Source: Bacteroidales bacterium (GTDB taxonomy: Bacteria > Bacteroidota > Bacteroidia > Bacteroidales > UBA4181). Taken from it: a stretch of DNA of 7,048 bases. The position numbers and the translations under genes are program-made. The notes beneath the pieces are model-generated. The model searched no databases. It was given only the letters and a program-made list of their open reading frames with translations, and was not told the DNA's origin. The stretch spans positions 1 through 7,048 of the forward strand of contig JAQVSH010000094.1 of assembly GCA_028700615.1 (NCBI GenBank). The letters run 5' to 3'. Below are positions 1-6,610 of the stretch, piece after piece (the first letter of the stretch is position 1; each line of letters opens with the position of its first letter).

Positions 1-126
1 AATAAAGGATATCCCACTACTGCCCATAGAAAAAGCATTTTGACATGGGGAATAACTCCCTGGCACCGTCGTTCTTTTCATTGCAAAAACGATGCACAGT
101 ATTCACTTTTTAACGAAATCTCATGA
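1..126 (+). CDS. rnhB: Ribonuclease HII, C-terminal end (partial, cut by window start)
   Basis: Frame 1 is open from the first base to a TGA at 124-126 and encodes the last 41 residues of a protein. It begins NKGYPTTAHRKSI and continues with GITPWHRRSF. This matches the conserved C-terminal pattern of RNase HII (GYPT, H, then G, HR, SF about 15-20 residues later), followed by a short variable tail. The family cleaves RNA in RNA/DNA hybrids and excises single ribonucleotides misincorporated in DNA, in the cytoplasm. The catalytic DEDD residues lie upstream of the window and cannot be checked. The stop overlaps the ATG of the next gene (ATGA, 123-126), which suggests co-transcription and translational coupling. 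The call rests on motif recognition of a short fragment but is quite specific. I see no competing explanation for these 122 bases. Confidence 0.85.
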   Translation, partial: NKGYPTTAHRKSILTWGITPWHRRSFHCKNDAQYSLFNEIS

Positions 127-2273
127 CGAAACAAGCCCTGCTGACTTTTCTGATCAGCATCATTTCCTTACCGATGATCGCCGATGAAGGCATGTGGCTT
201 CTTCCCTGGTTAAACCAGAAACAAATGGATGCCATGCACAAAGCAGGACTGACGCTTACCCGGGAAGACCTTTACACCATCAATCATCCCGGAATCAAGG
301 ATGCCATTGCCATATTTGATCAGGGTTGCACCGGAAGCATCATTTCAGAGGACGGACTCATTCTGACCAATCATCATTGCGGATACGATGCCATCAGGGC
401 CCTGAGTACCGAATCGGAAAATCTTCTGGAAGACGGATTTTGGTCTGAAAACCAGGAAAATGAAAGGCCGGCGCCCGGTGTAACGGCAGCCTTTCTTGTA
501 GAAATCAGAGATGTAACCCGGCAGATTCGAAACGAAACCGATACCATTACCGATCCTGTGGTCCTCGATGCAACCATAGAGGCTCTCTACTACGAAATAT
601 CCACCAGGGCCATCCGCGGAACTCATTATGAAGCCGAAGTAGCCCCATTTTTTGGCGGCGCACAATATCTACTGATGATTTATGAAGTATATAAAGATAT
701 CCGGCTGGTTGCCACCCCTCCTGCCTCTGTGGGAAAATTCGGAGGAGAAGCCGACAACTGGTCATGGCCGAGACACACAGGCGATTTCTCCATGTTTAGA
801 ATTTACACCGACCGGGAAGGAAAACCGGCCGCATACAACGAAGACAATATTCCTCTGAAACCCAAATATGTTCTGCCTATATCCACGGCAGGGTATCAGG
901 AAGGAGATTTCTCCATGATACCGGGATATCCCGGAAGCACCCGGCGATACATCACCTCTTTTGAAACACGGGAAACGATAGAGATAGACAACGCCGTCAG
1001 GGTTGAAGTCCGTGAGAAAAAGCTGGAGACTATGAAGGCCTTTATGGATAAAGATCCTGCCATTGAACTGGACTACACCGGCAAATACTACAGTGCATCC
1101 AATTACCTCAAATATTCGGCAGAACAAAACAAAGCCCTGATCAGGCAGAAAATTCCGGAAAAAAAATTAGCCCTGGAAACCCGTTTCACCCAATGGGCAA
1201 ATAGCAATGACTCTCTCTCCCAAAAATATGCCGGAATTCTCCCCCGGCTGCGGGAACTCATCGAAGAAAGGGAACCCGTCCGGAAAGCCACAACTTATAT
1301 CAATGAAGTATTCCCCGAATCCTGGGAACTTTTCGATTTTGCGCAGGCGCATTATAGTGTATACCGGCAGATGAACGACAAAGAAATATCTGCAGAAAAA
1401 ATCAAATCTACCGTTGAAGTACTAAAAATCAGAGCCGGAGAATTTTTTAAAGATTATAATCCGGAAGTGGATAAATCCGTCATGAAAGTTCTGTTGCCTT
1501 TATTTAGAGATAAAGTACCGGAAGATTATCACCCGTGGTTTTTCAGGCAAATCAGAAAAAAATATCATGGAGATACCGGACGATATCTGGACGATCTGTA
1601 TGCTCAGTCCATATTCACCGATTCAGCCCGTCTGGCAAGCTCTTACCTGCATCCTGAGTTAAAAACGCTGAAAAAAGATCCGGCTTTTGACGGAATGATG
1701 TCTATACTGGGGGTTTATATGCCCATATATGCCGAAACCATTCAATCCCAGAGGCGATATGATGAAACCATGAGAAAATACATCGAAGCGCTGAGAATCA
1801 TGGACGAGAATCTGGGAGCCTATCCCGATGCAAATTTTACCCTGAGGCTCTCTTGGGGAAATGTCCAAGGATACAGCCCCGGAGACGGGATGGAATACAA
1901 ATATTATACCACCCTGAAAGGCGTCATGGAGAAGGACAAACCGGGAGTTCCGGAATTCCGGGTCCCCGAAAAACTTAAAAACCTTTACTTCACAAAAGAT
2001 TTTGGACGCTGGAAAGATCAGCAGGGAGCACTGCGGGTTTGTTTCCTTACTACCAATGACATCACGGGAGGAAATTCGGGCAGTCCGGTACTTAATGGAA
2101 AAGGAGAAATCATCGGTCTGGCCTTCGATGGAAATCAGGACGGAATGGGAGGAGATCTTTTTTATGATGCCAATATGCAAAGAACGATCTGTGTTGATAT
2201 TCGTTATGTACTTTTCCTGATAGAAAAATTGGGAGATGCCGGACACCTTGTAAAAGAAATGAAATTACATTAA
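123..2273 (+). CDS. dpp7: S46 family serine dipeptidyl-peptidase, DPP7-like, exported
   Basis: This 716-residue protein matches the usual 700-720 residues of family S46. These periplasmic or outer-membrane-associated exopeptidases release dipeptides from the N-terminus of peptides, feeding peptide-based nutrition. A signal peptide is clear: a basic start, a hydrophobic stretch at about 5-19, and likely cleavage near MIA/DEG (residue 20), just before the family-typical mature start DEGMW. The catalytic triad can be assigned by motif: His85 in TNHHC, Asp221 in PRHTGDF and Ser652 in GGNSGSP. Cys69 and Cys86 are placed for the family disulfide. Asn212, Trp213, Asn327 and Asp669 correspond to residues that hold the substrate amino terminus in DPP11 structures. 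Gly670, 18 residues after the serine (FDGN), replaces the arginine that gives DPP11 its Asp/Glu preference, so a DPP7-like hydrophobic P1 preference is inferred. The start is supported by the ATGA overlap with rnhB and by the signal peptide. Confidence 0.95.
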   Translation: MTKQALLTFLISIISLPMIADEGMWLLPWLNQKQMDAMHKAGLTLTREDLYTINHPGIKDAIAIFDQGCTGSIISEDGLILTNHHCGYDAIRALSTESENLLEDGFWSENQENERPAPGVTAAFLVEIRDVTRQIRNETDTITDPVVLDATIEALYYEISTRAIRGTHYEAEVAPFFGGAQYLLMIYEVYKDIRLVATPPASVGKFGGEADNWSWPRHTGDFSMFRIYTDREGKPAAYNEDNIPLKPKYVLPISTAGYQEGDFSMIPGYPGSTRRYITSFETRETIEIDNAVRVEVREKKLETMKAFMDKDPAIELDYTGKYYSASNYLKYSAEQNKALIRQKIPEKKLALETRFTQWANSNDSLSQKYAGILPRLRELIEEREPVRKATTYINEVFPESWELFDFAQAHYSVYRQMNDKEISAEKIKSTVEVLKIRAGEFFKDYNPEVDKSVMKVLLPLFRDKVPEDYHPWFFRQIRKKYHGDTGRYLDDLYAQSIFTDSARLASSYLHPELKTLKKDPAFDGMMSILGVYMPIYAETIQSQRRYDETMRKYIEALRIMDENLGAYPDANFTLRLSWGNVQGYSPGDGMEYKYYTTLKGVMEKDKPGVPEFRVPEKLKNLYFTKDFGRWKDQQGALRVCFLTTNDITGGNSGSPVLNGKGEIIGLAFDGNQDGMGGDLFYDANMQRTICVDIRYVLFLIEKLGDAGHLVKEMKLH

Positions 2274-2287
2274 AAACACTGACTAAC

Positions 2288-2764
2288 ATGAGTTTACCCA
2301 TTACAATTTATACGGATGGCGCCGCCAAAGGCAATCCCGGACCGGGAGGTTACGGAGTGGTGATGATGGCCGGAAACTACCGGAAAGAACTCTCCCAGGG
2401 ATTCCGCATGACCACCAACAACCGCATGGAATTGCTTGCAGTCATTGTAGCTCTGGAATCGCTTCTGCAGGAAAACAGTCAGGTAACTATTTATTCCGAC
2501 TCCCGTTATGTAGTCGACGCGGTTGAAAAAAAGTGGGTTTTCGGATGGGAAAGTAAAAAATTTCTAAAACGAAAAAACCCGGATCTCTGGATCCGGTTTC
2601 TGAAAGCATACCGGCGTCATACGGTAAAGTTCATCTGGGTAGCCGGACATGCCGGAAATCCTGAAAATGAACGCTGTGATCAACTGGCGGTCGCCGCCTC
2701 AACGAGCACAAACCTTCAGGAAGATTCCGGTTTTACAGCATCCGACGCTGCTGACCTCTTATAA
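2288..2764 (+). CDS. rnhA: Ribonuclease HI
   Basis: This 158-residue protein is the standard length for bacterial RNase HI, which cuts the RNA strand of RNA/DNA hybrids (R-loops, replication primers) in the cytoplasm. The full active site is visible in family order: Asp10 in IYTDGAAKGNPGPGG, Glu48 in NNRMEL, Asp71 in YSDSRYV, His121 in VAGHAGNPENERCD and Asp131 in the same block. These match E. coli D10, E48, D70, H124 and D134. The basic handle region is present (about residues 80-100, rich in Lys and Trp), as in the E. coli enzyme. The last ~20 residues are low in conservation and Ser/Thr/Asp-rich. The gene starts 14 bases after the peptidase stop with no room for an independent terminator, so it is probably co-transcribed with it. 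Its 3' end overlaps the convergent CPBP gene by 32 bases. Confidence 0.97.
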   Translation: MSLPITIYTDGAAKGNPGPGGYGVVMMAGNYRKELSQGFRMTTNNRMELLAVIVALESLLQENSQVTIYSDSRYVVDAVEKKWVFGWESKKFLKRKNPDLWIRFLKAYRRHTVKFIWVAGHAGNPENERCDQLAVAASTSTNLQEDSGFTASDAADLL

Positions 2765-3656
2765 ACCAGCTCAGTCCGAGGATTATGAATACGGCGCTTG
2801 CCATCAGGAAACCCCAATCCTCACTCTTTGCTCCCATAGTAAGTATCCGTTCACTGACCAGCCCCCGGCTTAAAAAATATTGTCCCGATACGACCATCGC
2901 ATTATTGAGAAAATGAGCTGCCACAGGAACCCACAGATTTTTAGTCCAAAAGAAAAGATATCCAAAAAAAACGCCCAATAAAAGACGGGGCACAAAACCT
3001 AAAAACTGAAAGTGTATTGCACTAAATACAACGGCAGTTAACCAAATACCCCATTGGGCTTTTCCGGTCCATCGTATAAAAACAGGCTGTATAATTCCCC
3101 GAAAAAGGAATTCTTCGCCCACGGCCGGAATCAGTGCCATGACGATAAGATTGACAAAAAATATCTCAAAAGAAGCTGAGTCAAGAAGTAACCGGGTTAA
3201 AAGGCCCGCCTTCTCTTCTTTCTCCAACATCCAGACTCCCAGACCCTCAAAAAGACCGGAAAAATGAAGTTGTCCGTTCCATGCTGCCAGCGCATTGATA
3301 CAGGGATTGGCACAAAGAACCAACAGAAGGGCTACGATCAAAGAATTCAGCATCCGTGAAGATTGTTTTTCCCGGAGAACAAGCGGCTGACGGCATATCA
3401 GAAAAATAAAAACCGAAGGCAGAATAAAATAGCTGATCCCCTGAAATCCCTGCATATACCGAAAAACCGAAAGCGTATCCGGAGCCGGAGTTTCGGATAA
3501 TATCTCTAATAATTCCCTAAAAGACAATCCAAACAAAGGGATGGCCAGAATATAAGCCAGCAGGAGACCCACCGTGGAAAAACCAACCATCAGAAAAGCG
3601 ACAAAAAAGAGTTGTCCCCGGGGACTTTGTTGGTTATAAAAATCGGATAAATCCAT
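2733..3656 (-). CDS. CPBP family intramembrane metalloprotease (CAAX/Abi-like)
   Basis: This 307-residue polytopic membrane protein has the three CPBP (Abi) motifs in order: EExxxR at Glu181-Glu182-Arg186 (VGEEFLFRG), FxxxH at Phe211-His215 (FSAIH), and HxxxN at His248-Asn252 (AHFLNN). In Rce1-type proteases these residues form the glutamate/histidine active site inside the membrane. Hydrophobic segments lie at about 15-44, 74-89, 103-119, 160-178, 203-220, 224-238 and 283-299, with short charged ends. Bacterial members include bacteriocin self-immunity and processing proteins and putative regulators, and most have no known substrate, so none is assigned here. The gene is transcribed alone, divergent from the Hdr-like operon and convergent with rnhA. 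The ATG at 3656 has an AT-rich leader and a plausible promoter about 20-50 bases upstream. Confidence 0.9.
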   Translation of the reverse strand: MDLSDFYNQQSPRGQLFFVAFLMVGFSTVGLLLAYILAIPLFGLSFRELLEILSETPAPDTLSVFRYMQGFQGISYFILPSVFIFLICRQPLVLREKQSSRMLNSLIVALLLVLCANPCINALAAWNGQLHFSGLFEGLGVWMLEKEEKAGLLTRLLLDSASFEIFFVNLIVMALIPAVGEEFLFRGIIQPVFIRWTGKAQWGIWLTAVVFSAIHFQFLGFVPRLLLGVFFGYLFFWTKNLWVPVAAHFLNNAMVVSGQYFLSRGLVSERILTMGAKSEDWGFLMASAVFIILGLSWFIRGQQRRML

Positions 3657-3676
3657 ATTAATTCACACTAAAAATC

Positions 3677-3707
3677 CGAAAGTACATGATTTGGCCGGAA
3701 ATTCAAA
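3677..3707 (-). promoter_or_regulatory. Candidate Bacteroidota-type promoter for the CPBP gene
   Basis: On the minus strand, TTTG (plus-strand CAAA, 3704-3707) is followed after exactly 19 bases by TACTTTCG (plus-strand 3677-3684). This is one mismatch from the Bacteroidota sigma-ABfr consensus of a -33 TTTG, about 19-20 bases, then a -7 TAnnTTTG. Transcription would start near 3670, giving a leader of about 14 bases before the ATG at 3656. The match was found by eye only and no start site has been mapped. Confidence 0.45.
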
Positions 3708-3721
3708 AAGTCGTATCCGGC
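3694..3721. repeat. 6-bp inverted repeat between divergent promoters
   Basis: GCCGGA (3694-3699) and TCCGGC (3716-3721) are perfect inverted copies separated by 16 bases, so their centres are 22 bases (about two helical turns) apart. The dyad lies across the -33/-7 spacer and -33 box of the minus-strand candidate promoter and just upstream of the plus-strand one, where an operator could act on both. CCGGA is very common in this sequence, so chance is a real alternative. The AT-rich 16-base loop makes it a poor terminator. Confidence 0.25.
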
Positions 3722-3726
3722 AGGTA

Positions 3727-3758
3727 TTTGGATGAAAGCGCCAAAAAACGTAACTTGC
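3727..3758 (+). promoter_or_regulatory. Candidate Bacteroidota-type promoter for the Hdr-like operon
   Basis: TTTG at 3727-3730 is followed after 20 bases by TAACTTGC (3751-3758), a weaker match to TAnnTTTG that lacks one T of the final block. Transcription would start near 3764, leaving a very short leader before the GTG at 3775 or the ATG at 3784. Its position directly upstream of the first gene of a five-gene run supports it. The imperfect -7 box makes it tentative. Confidence 0.35.
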
Positions 3759-3774
3759 CGTTTATTATCGTAAT

Positions 3775-4482
3775 GTGGAAAGTATGGGGAAATTGTACGA
3801 GAAACTCAGCCAAGACATTCGTTTTCAGGAAGGTATGAACGCCTGCATTAATTGTGGAACCTGTACCGCCATTTGCCCTGCTGCTGAATTTTACCGCTAC
3901 GATCCAAGACAAATCGTAGATACCATTCAAAGACAAGATGAAGAAGCCATTGAAGCATTACTGAAATCAGAAACCATCTGGTATTGCGGAGAATGCATGT
4001 CCTGCGTAACCCGTTGCCCCAGAAATAACGCTCCTGGGCTGATTATCATTGCCTTACGGTCACTTTCACAAGAACTGGGATATTTTACGGAATCTGAAAA
4101 AGGGCGTCAGCAACTCGTCTTAAAACGCTGCATCGGTGAATGGATTTTAAAATACGGATATTGTGTGTATCCAAGGGAACTTTCTTTTGAGAATCATCCC
4201 GAAGCGGGTCCCGTCTGGAAATGGGAAACCGACAACCTGGATAAAGTGCACGAAAGACTGGGAAGCAACCTGGATAAACCGGGTCCCGGCGTATTAAGGA
4301 AAATCCCTCAGGAATCGCTCGATGAATTACACCGTATTTTCGAAGAAACAGGAGCGACGGAACGGTACGAAAAAATTGAAAAATTTTCCAAAGAAAAAGC
4401 CGGAGAAATGGGACTTTCTGACGAAGAATACTTCATAAAAGCCTATACTTTTAACAACCAGCGTCATCAGCGTGAGGAATAA
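3775..4482 (+). CDS. hdrC: HdrC-like dicluster 4Fe-4S protein (first copy)
   Basis: This 235-residue soluble protein carries two 4Fe-4S ligand sets: Cys24, Cys27, Cys30 and Cys34-Pro (CINCGTCTAICP), and Cys71, Cys74, Cys77 and Cys81-Pro (CGECMSCVTRCP). The ~37-residue helical spacing is typical of HdrC and the related dicluster subunits of succinate dehydrogenase and GlpC. HdrC passes electrons between flavin-bearing HdrA and the CCG protein HdrB. The ~150-residue tail after the second cluster is longer than in methanogen HdrC (about 185 residues in total) and ends with a charged, probably helical segment (about 180-235). The listed start is a GTG at 3775. An in-frame ATG at 3784, preceded by GGAAAG, is equally plausible and would remove three residues. 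This is the first gene of the operon, with 12 bases to hdrB. Confidence 0.88.
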   Translation: MESMGKLYEKLSQDIRFQEGMNACINCGTCTAICPAAEFYRYDPRQIVDTIQRQDEEAIEALLKSETIWYCGECMSCVTRCPRNNAPGLIIIALRSLSQELGYFTESEKGRQQLVLKRCIGEWILKYGYCVYPRELSFENHPEAGPVWKWETDNLDKVHERLGSNLDKPGPGVLRKIPQESLDELHRIFEETGATERYEKIEKFSKEKAGEMGLSDEEYFIKAYTFNNQRHQREE

Positions 4483-4494
4483 GAAGAGCAAAGT

Positions 4495-5565
4495 ATGAAA
4501 AACGAAGGAAAAAGAAGAATCTGGCAGGAGTATCAGAAGGAAATTCCAAACGATCATTATTTTTATGTCAGAAGCTGCATCCGGCAAAACTTCTTTCCTG
4601 CGTCCGAGGTGATGTTTCTGAAAATCATGAAGGATGAACTTGGGAAAGACATTTATGAAAACGAATATCATACCACCTGCAGCGGAATAGGCTATCATTC
4701 GGATGTAGTTCCGCTGGAAACCACCATGACGGTGGTGGCAAGACAATTTGCCCTGATGACTGAAGCCGGCTATGAAAATTTTGCCGCTTCCTGCATTACC
4801 TCCTTTGGTCTGTATTCCGAAATCATGCACACCTGGGAGGAATTTCCTGAGGTAGAAGCAAAAATCCGTGAAAACTTATGGAAAGCCACCCGCAGGGAGT
4901 TTAAAACCCCGAAGCACCTGGCCCATGCCAGCGACATTATCTACAAAGTGCGGGACGAAATTGCCGCCAAAGCAAAATATAAACTGGTGAACCGCCACAC
5001 GGGAAAACCGCTGAAGGTGGTGGAGCACATCGGGTGCCACTATTCCAAGATGTTTCCAAGTAAAGGCGTAGGCGGAGCTGAATATCCCTATGTCCTCACG
5101 GGAATGGTTGAATCCTGGGGAGGAGAAATCATTGACTACCCCGAAAGAAGACATTGCTGCGGGTTCGGTTTCAGACAATATCTGGTGAAAGCCAACAGGG
5201 GTTACTCCATCGCCAATACCAAGAAGAAATTTGACTCTATGGAACCCTATCATCCGGATATGATCATCACCAATTGTCCGGGTTGTCCCTATTTCCTCGA
5301 TCGTTGGCAGTATGCGATTGCCGAAATGGAAGGCAAAACCTATGGGGAAAACGGGTTTGGAATCCCGGTATTTACATACGAAGAAGTAGCTTCCATGATG
5401 CTAGGATATGATCCCTGGGATATGGGCCTTCAGGTACATCAGGTCAGTGCTGAACCTTTGCTGGATAAAATAGGATTGCCTTACGATCCGGCAAAGAAAT
5501 ATCAGGGATTGCACCGGGAAGATCTGGGAAAACCGGTGAAACCGGGTTGTTTAAAAGTTTATTGA
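4495..5565 (+). CDS. hdrB: HdrB-like CCG-domain iron-sulfur protein
   Basis: This 356-residue soluble protein has the two-CCG-domain layout of heterodisulfide reductase subunit B, whose CCG motifs (C, CC, CxxC) hold non-cubane 4Fe-4S clusters that reduce disulfides. The C-terminal motif is complete: Cys181 (IGCHYSK), Cys221-Cys222-Gly (HCCGFGFR) and Cys261-x-x-Cys264 (CPGC). The N-terminal motif is degenerate: Cys28 (RSCIR), Thr61-Cys62 (TTCSGIG) where CC is expected, and Cys100-x-x-Ser103 (SCITS) where CxxC is expected. One active non-cubane cluster is therefore inferred. The final ~50 residues extend past the last CCG ligand and end with a lone Cys352. The ATG at 4495 follows a purine-rich AAGAAGAGCAAAG tract 12 bases after the hdrC stop. 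Related CCG proteins (GlpC, LutA, TmcB) were considered, but the HdrC-HdrA neighbours favour HdrB. Confidence 0.87.
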   Translation: MKNEGKRRIWQEYQKEIPNDHYFYVRSCIRQNFFPASEVMFLKIMKDELGKDIYENEYHTTCSGIGYHSDVVPLETTMTVVARQFALMTEAGYENFAASCITSFGLYSEIMHTWEEFPEVEAKIRENLWKATRREFKTPKHLAHASDIIYKVRDEIAAKAKYKLVNRHTGKPLKVVEHIGCHYSKMFPSKGVGGAEYPYVLTGMVESWGGEIIDYPERRHCCGFGFRQYLVKANRGYSIANTKKKFDSMEPYHPDMIITNCPGCPYFLDRWQYAIAEMEGKTYGENGFGIPVFTYEEVASMMLGYDPWDMGLQVHQVSAEPLLDKIGLPYDPAKKYQGLHREDLGKPVKPGCLKVY

Positions 5566-5584
5566 TCGTATTCAAAACGTTACT

Positions 5585-6610
5585 ATGCAAAAAGTTGCCA
5601 TCATCGGAGGCGGGATCGCCGGAATGGAAGCGGCCGGACAACTCAACCGGCTGGGATACGAAGTGGTGATCATTGAAAAAAACAATGTTCCCGGAGGAAA
5701 TGTTGCAAACTGGGATCGTCTGTTCCCCCACCAGCGTCCTGCCGGAGAAGTGGTCAGAACATTGGAACATGAAACGGAGAATGCTACGATTATCAAAGGC
5801 AAAACCGTCATTAACTTCGAAAAGAGCGGAAACATCTGCCGCATGGAATTATCCGACGGGAAGGTTGTCACGGCCAATGCCGTATTGATTACCACAGGAT
5901 TCAGGCTGTTTCCCGCAGAAAAAAAAGAAGAATACGGATACAAAATATACGATAATGTCATCACCTCGGCAGATCTGGAAAAAATGTTTTCTTCCGGGAA
6001 AGGGATCGTAACCCCCTCCGGAAAGATCCCGGAAAAGATCGCTTTTATCCATTGTGTGGGATCCAGGGATGAAAAAGTAAATAATCGTCATTGCTCCAAG
6101 GTCTGCTGTGCGACAGCCGTCAAACAGGCCTGCGAAGTCAAAGAGGCCCTGCCTGAATCGGAAGTATTCTGCCTCTATATGGATCTCCGCATGTTTGACC
6201 GCCACTATGAAACCATGTACCATGAGGCCCAGACAAAATTTGGAATTAATTTTATCCGGGGACGCCTCTCTGAAACGTCTGAAGATAATTCAGGCAGGAT
6301 TGTAGTGAAATGTGAAGACACCTTAGCCGGAAAACCTTTAAAAATGACAGTCGACCTGGTGGTCCTGATGGTCGGAATGGAAGGGGAAGGCAACCGGAAA
6401 ATTGCAGAAGTCTTTAAAATTCAAATGGGAAAAGACGGATTTCTGGATGCTGCCGATGATTATCTTAACATGACCCAATCTTCCAGGGAAGGGATCTTCC
6501 TGGCAGGCACCTGTACAGGCCCTAAAAATATTCCCGAAACCATTGCGGAAGCCCGTGCCGCGGTATCAGACATTCATGTATTTCTTAACCGGCAACAGGC
6601 ATCAGTATGA
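5585..6610 (+). CDS. hdrA: Short HdrA-like FAD-dependent oxidoreductase
   Basis: This 341-residue flavoprotein has an N-terminal dinucleotide-binding motif at residues 7-12 (IGGGIAGMEAA), the flavin-contact segment EKNNVPGG (31-38), LITTGF (101-106), and a C-terminal FLAGTCTGPKNIPETIAEA block (305-323) typical of HdrA/thioredoxin-reductase-like folds. The HdrA signature is CVGSRDE at 157-163 followed by CSKVCC at 170-175. Its Cys157, Cys170, Cys174 and Cys175 match the cluster-binding set near FAD in HdrA. Methanogen HdrA is about 650 residues and QmoA about 400. This copy lacks any CxxCxxCxxxC ferredoxin motif, and FPHQRP replaces the Cys-bearing segment usual after the GG. Loss of the ferredoxin arms argues against standalone flavin-based bifurcation as in methanogens; this is inference. 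The ATG lies 19 bases after hdrB. The stop overlaps the next start by 4 bases. A QmoA-like role is possible. Confidence 0.85.
   Translation: MQKVAIIGGGIAGMEAAGQLNRLGYEVVIIEKNNVPGGNVANWDRLFPHQRPAGEVVRTLEHETENATIIKGKTVINFEKSGNICRMELSDGKVVTANAVLITTGFRLFPAEKKEEYGYKIYDNVITSADLEKMFSSGKGIVTPSGKIPEKIAFIHCVGSRDEKVNNRHCSKVCCATAVKQACEVKEALPESEVFCLYMDLRMFDRHYETMYHEAQTKFGINFIRGRLSETSEDNSGRIVVKCEDTLAGKPLKMTVDLVVLMVGMEGEGNRKIAEVFKIQMGKDGFLDAADDYLNMTQSSREGIFLAGTCTGPKNIPETIAEARAAVSDIHVFLNRQQASV

Noticed and set aside
1..81. Minus-strand frame open from an ATG near 81 to the window start
   Set aside because: It gives about 27 residues with no recognisable pattern and lies opposite the clear RNase HII C-terminus on the plus strand.
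39..122. A promoter for the peptidase starting from TTTG at 39-42
   Set aside because: No TAnnTTTG-like box lies 19-21 bases downstream, and the region is coding sequence of rnhB with an ATGA junction, so readthrough transcription is more likely.
345..2246. Several minus-strand open frames of 60-195 codons inside the peptidase gene
   Set aside because: They lie opposite a full-length S46 protein with an intact catalytic triad and have no recognisable domains, so they are frame shadows.
2649..2873. Plus-strand 74-codon frame overlapping the rnhA end
   Set aside because: It is out of frame with RNase HI, runs opposite the CPBP gene and shows no known motif.
2733..3656. CPBP gene as phage abortive-infection or bacteriocin immunity system
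   Set aside because: The Abi label is only a family name. No bacteriocin, radical SAM maturase or defence gene is nearby, so no such role is supported.
4495..5565. HdrB as a decayed or frameshifted gene because Cys ligands are missing
   Set aside because: The frame is intact over 356 codons, the C-terminal CCG motif is complete, and the missing ligands are single conservative replacements (Thr, Ser). A diverged functional subunit fits better.
4327..6393. Minus-strand open frames of up to 167 codons inside the Hdr-like genes
   Set aside because: They are low-complexity, Phe-rich translations opposite well-conserved Fe-S and flavin motifs, and no start context or domain supports them.
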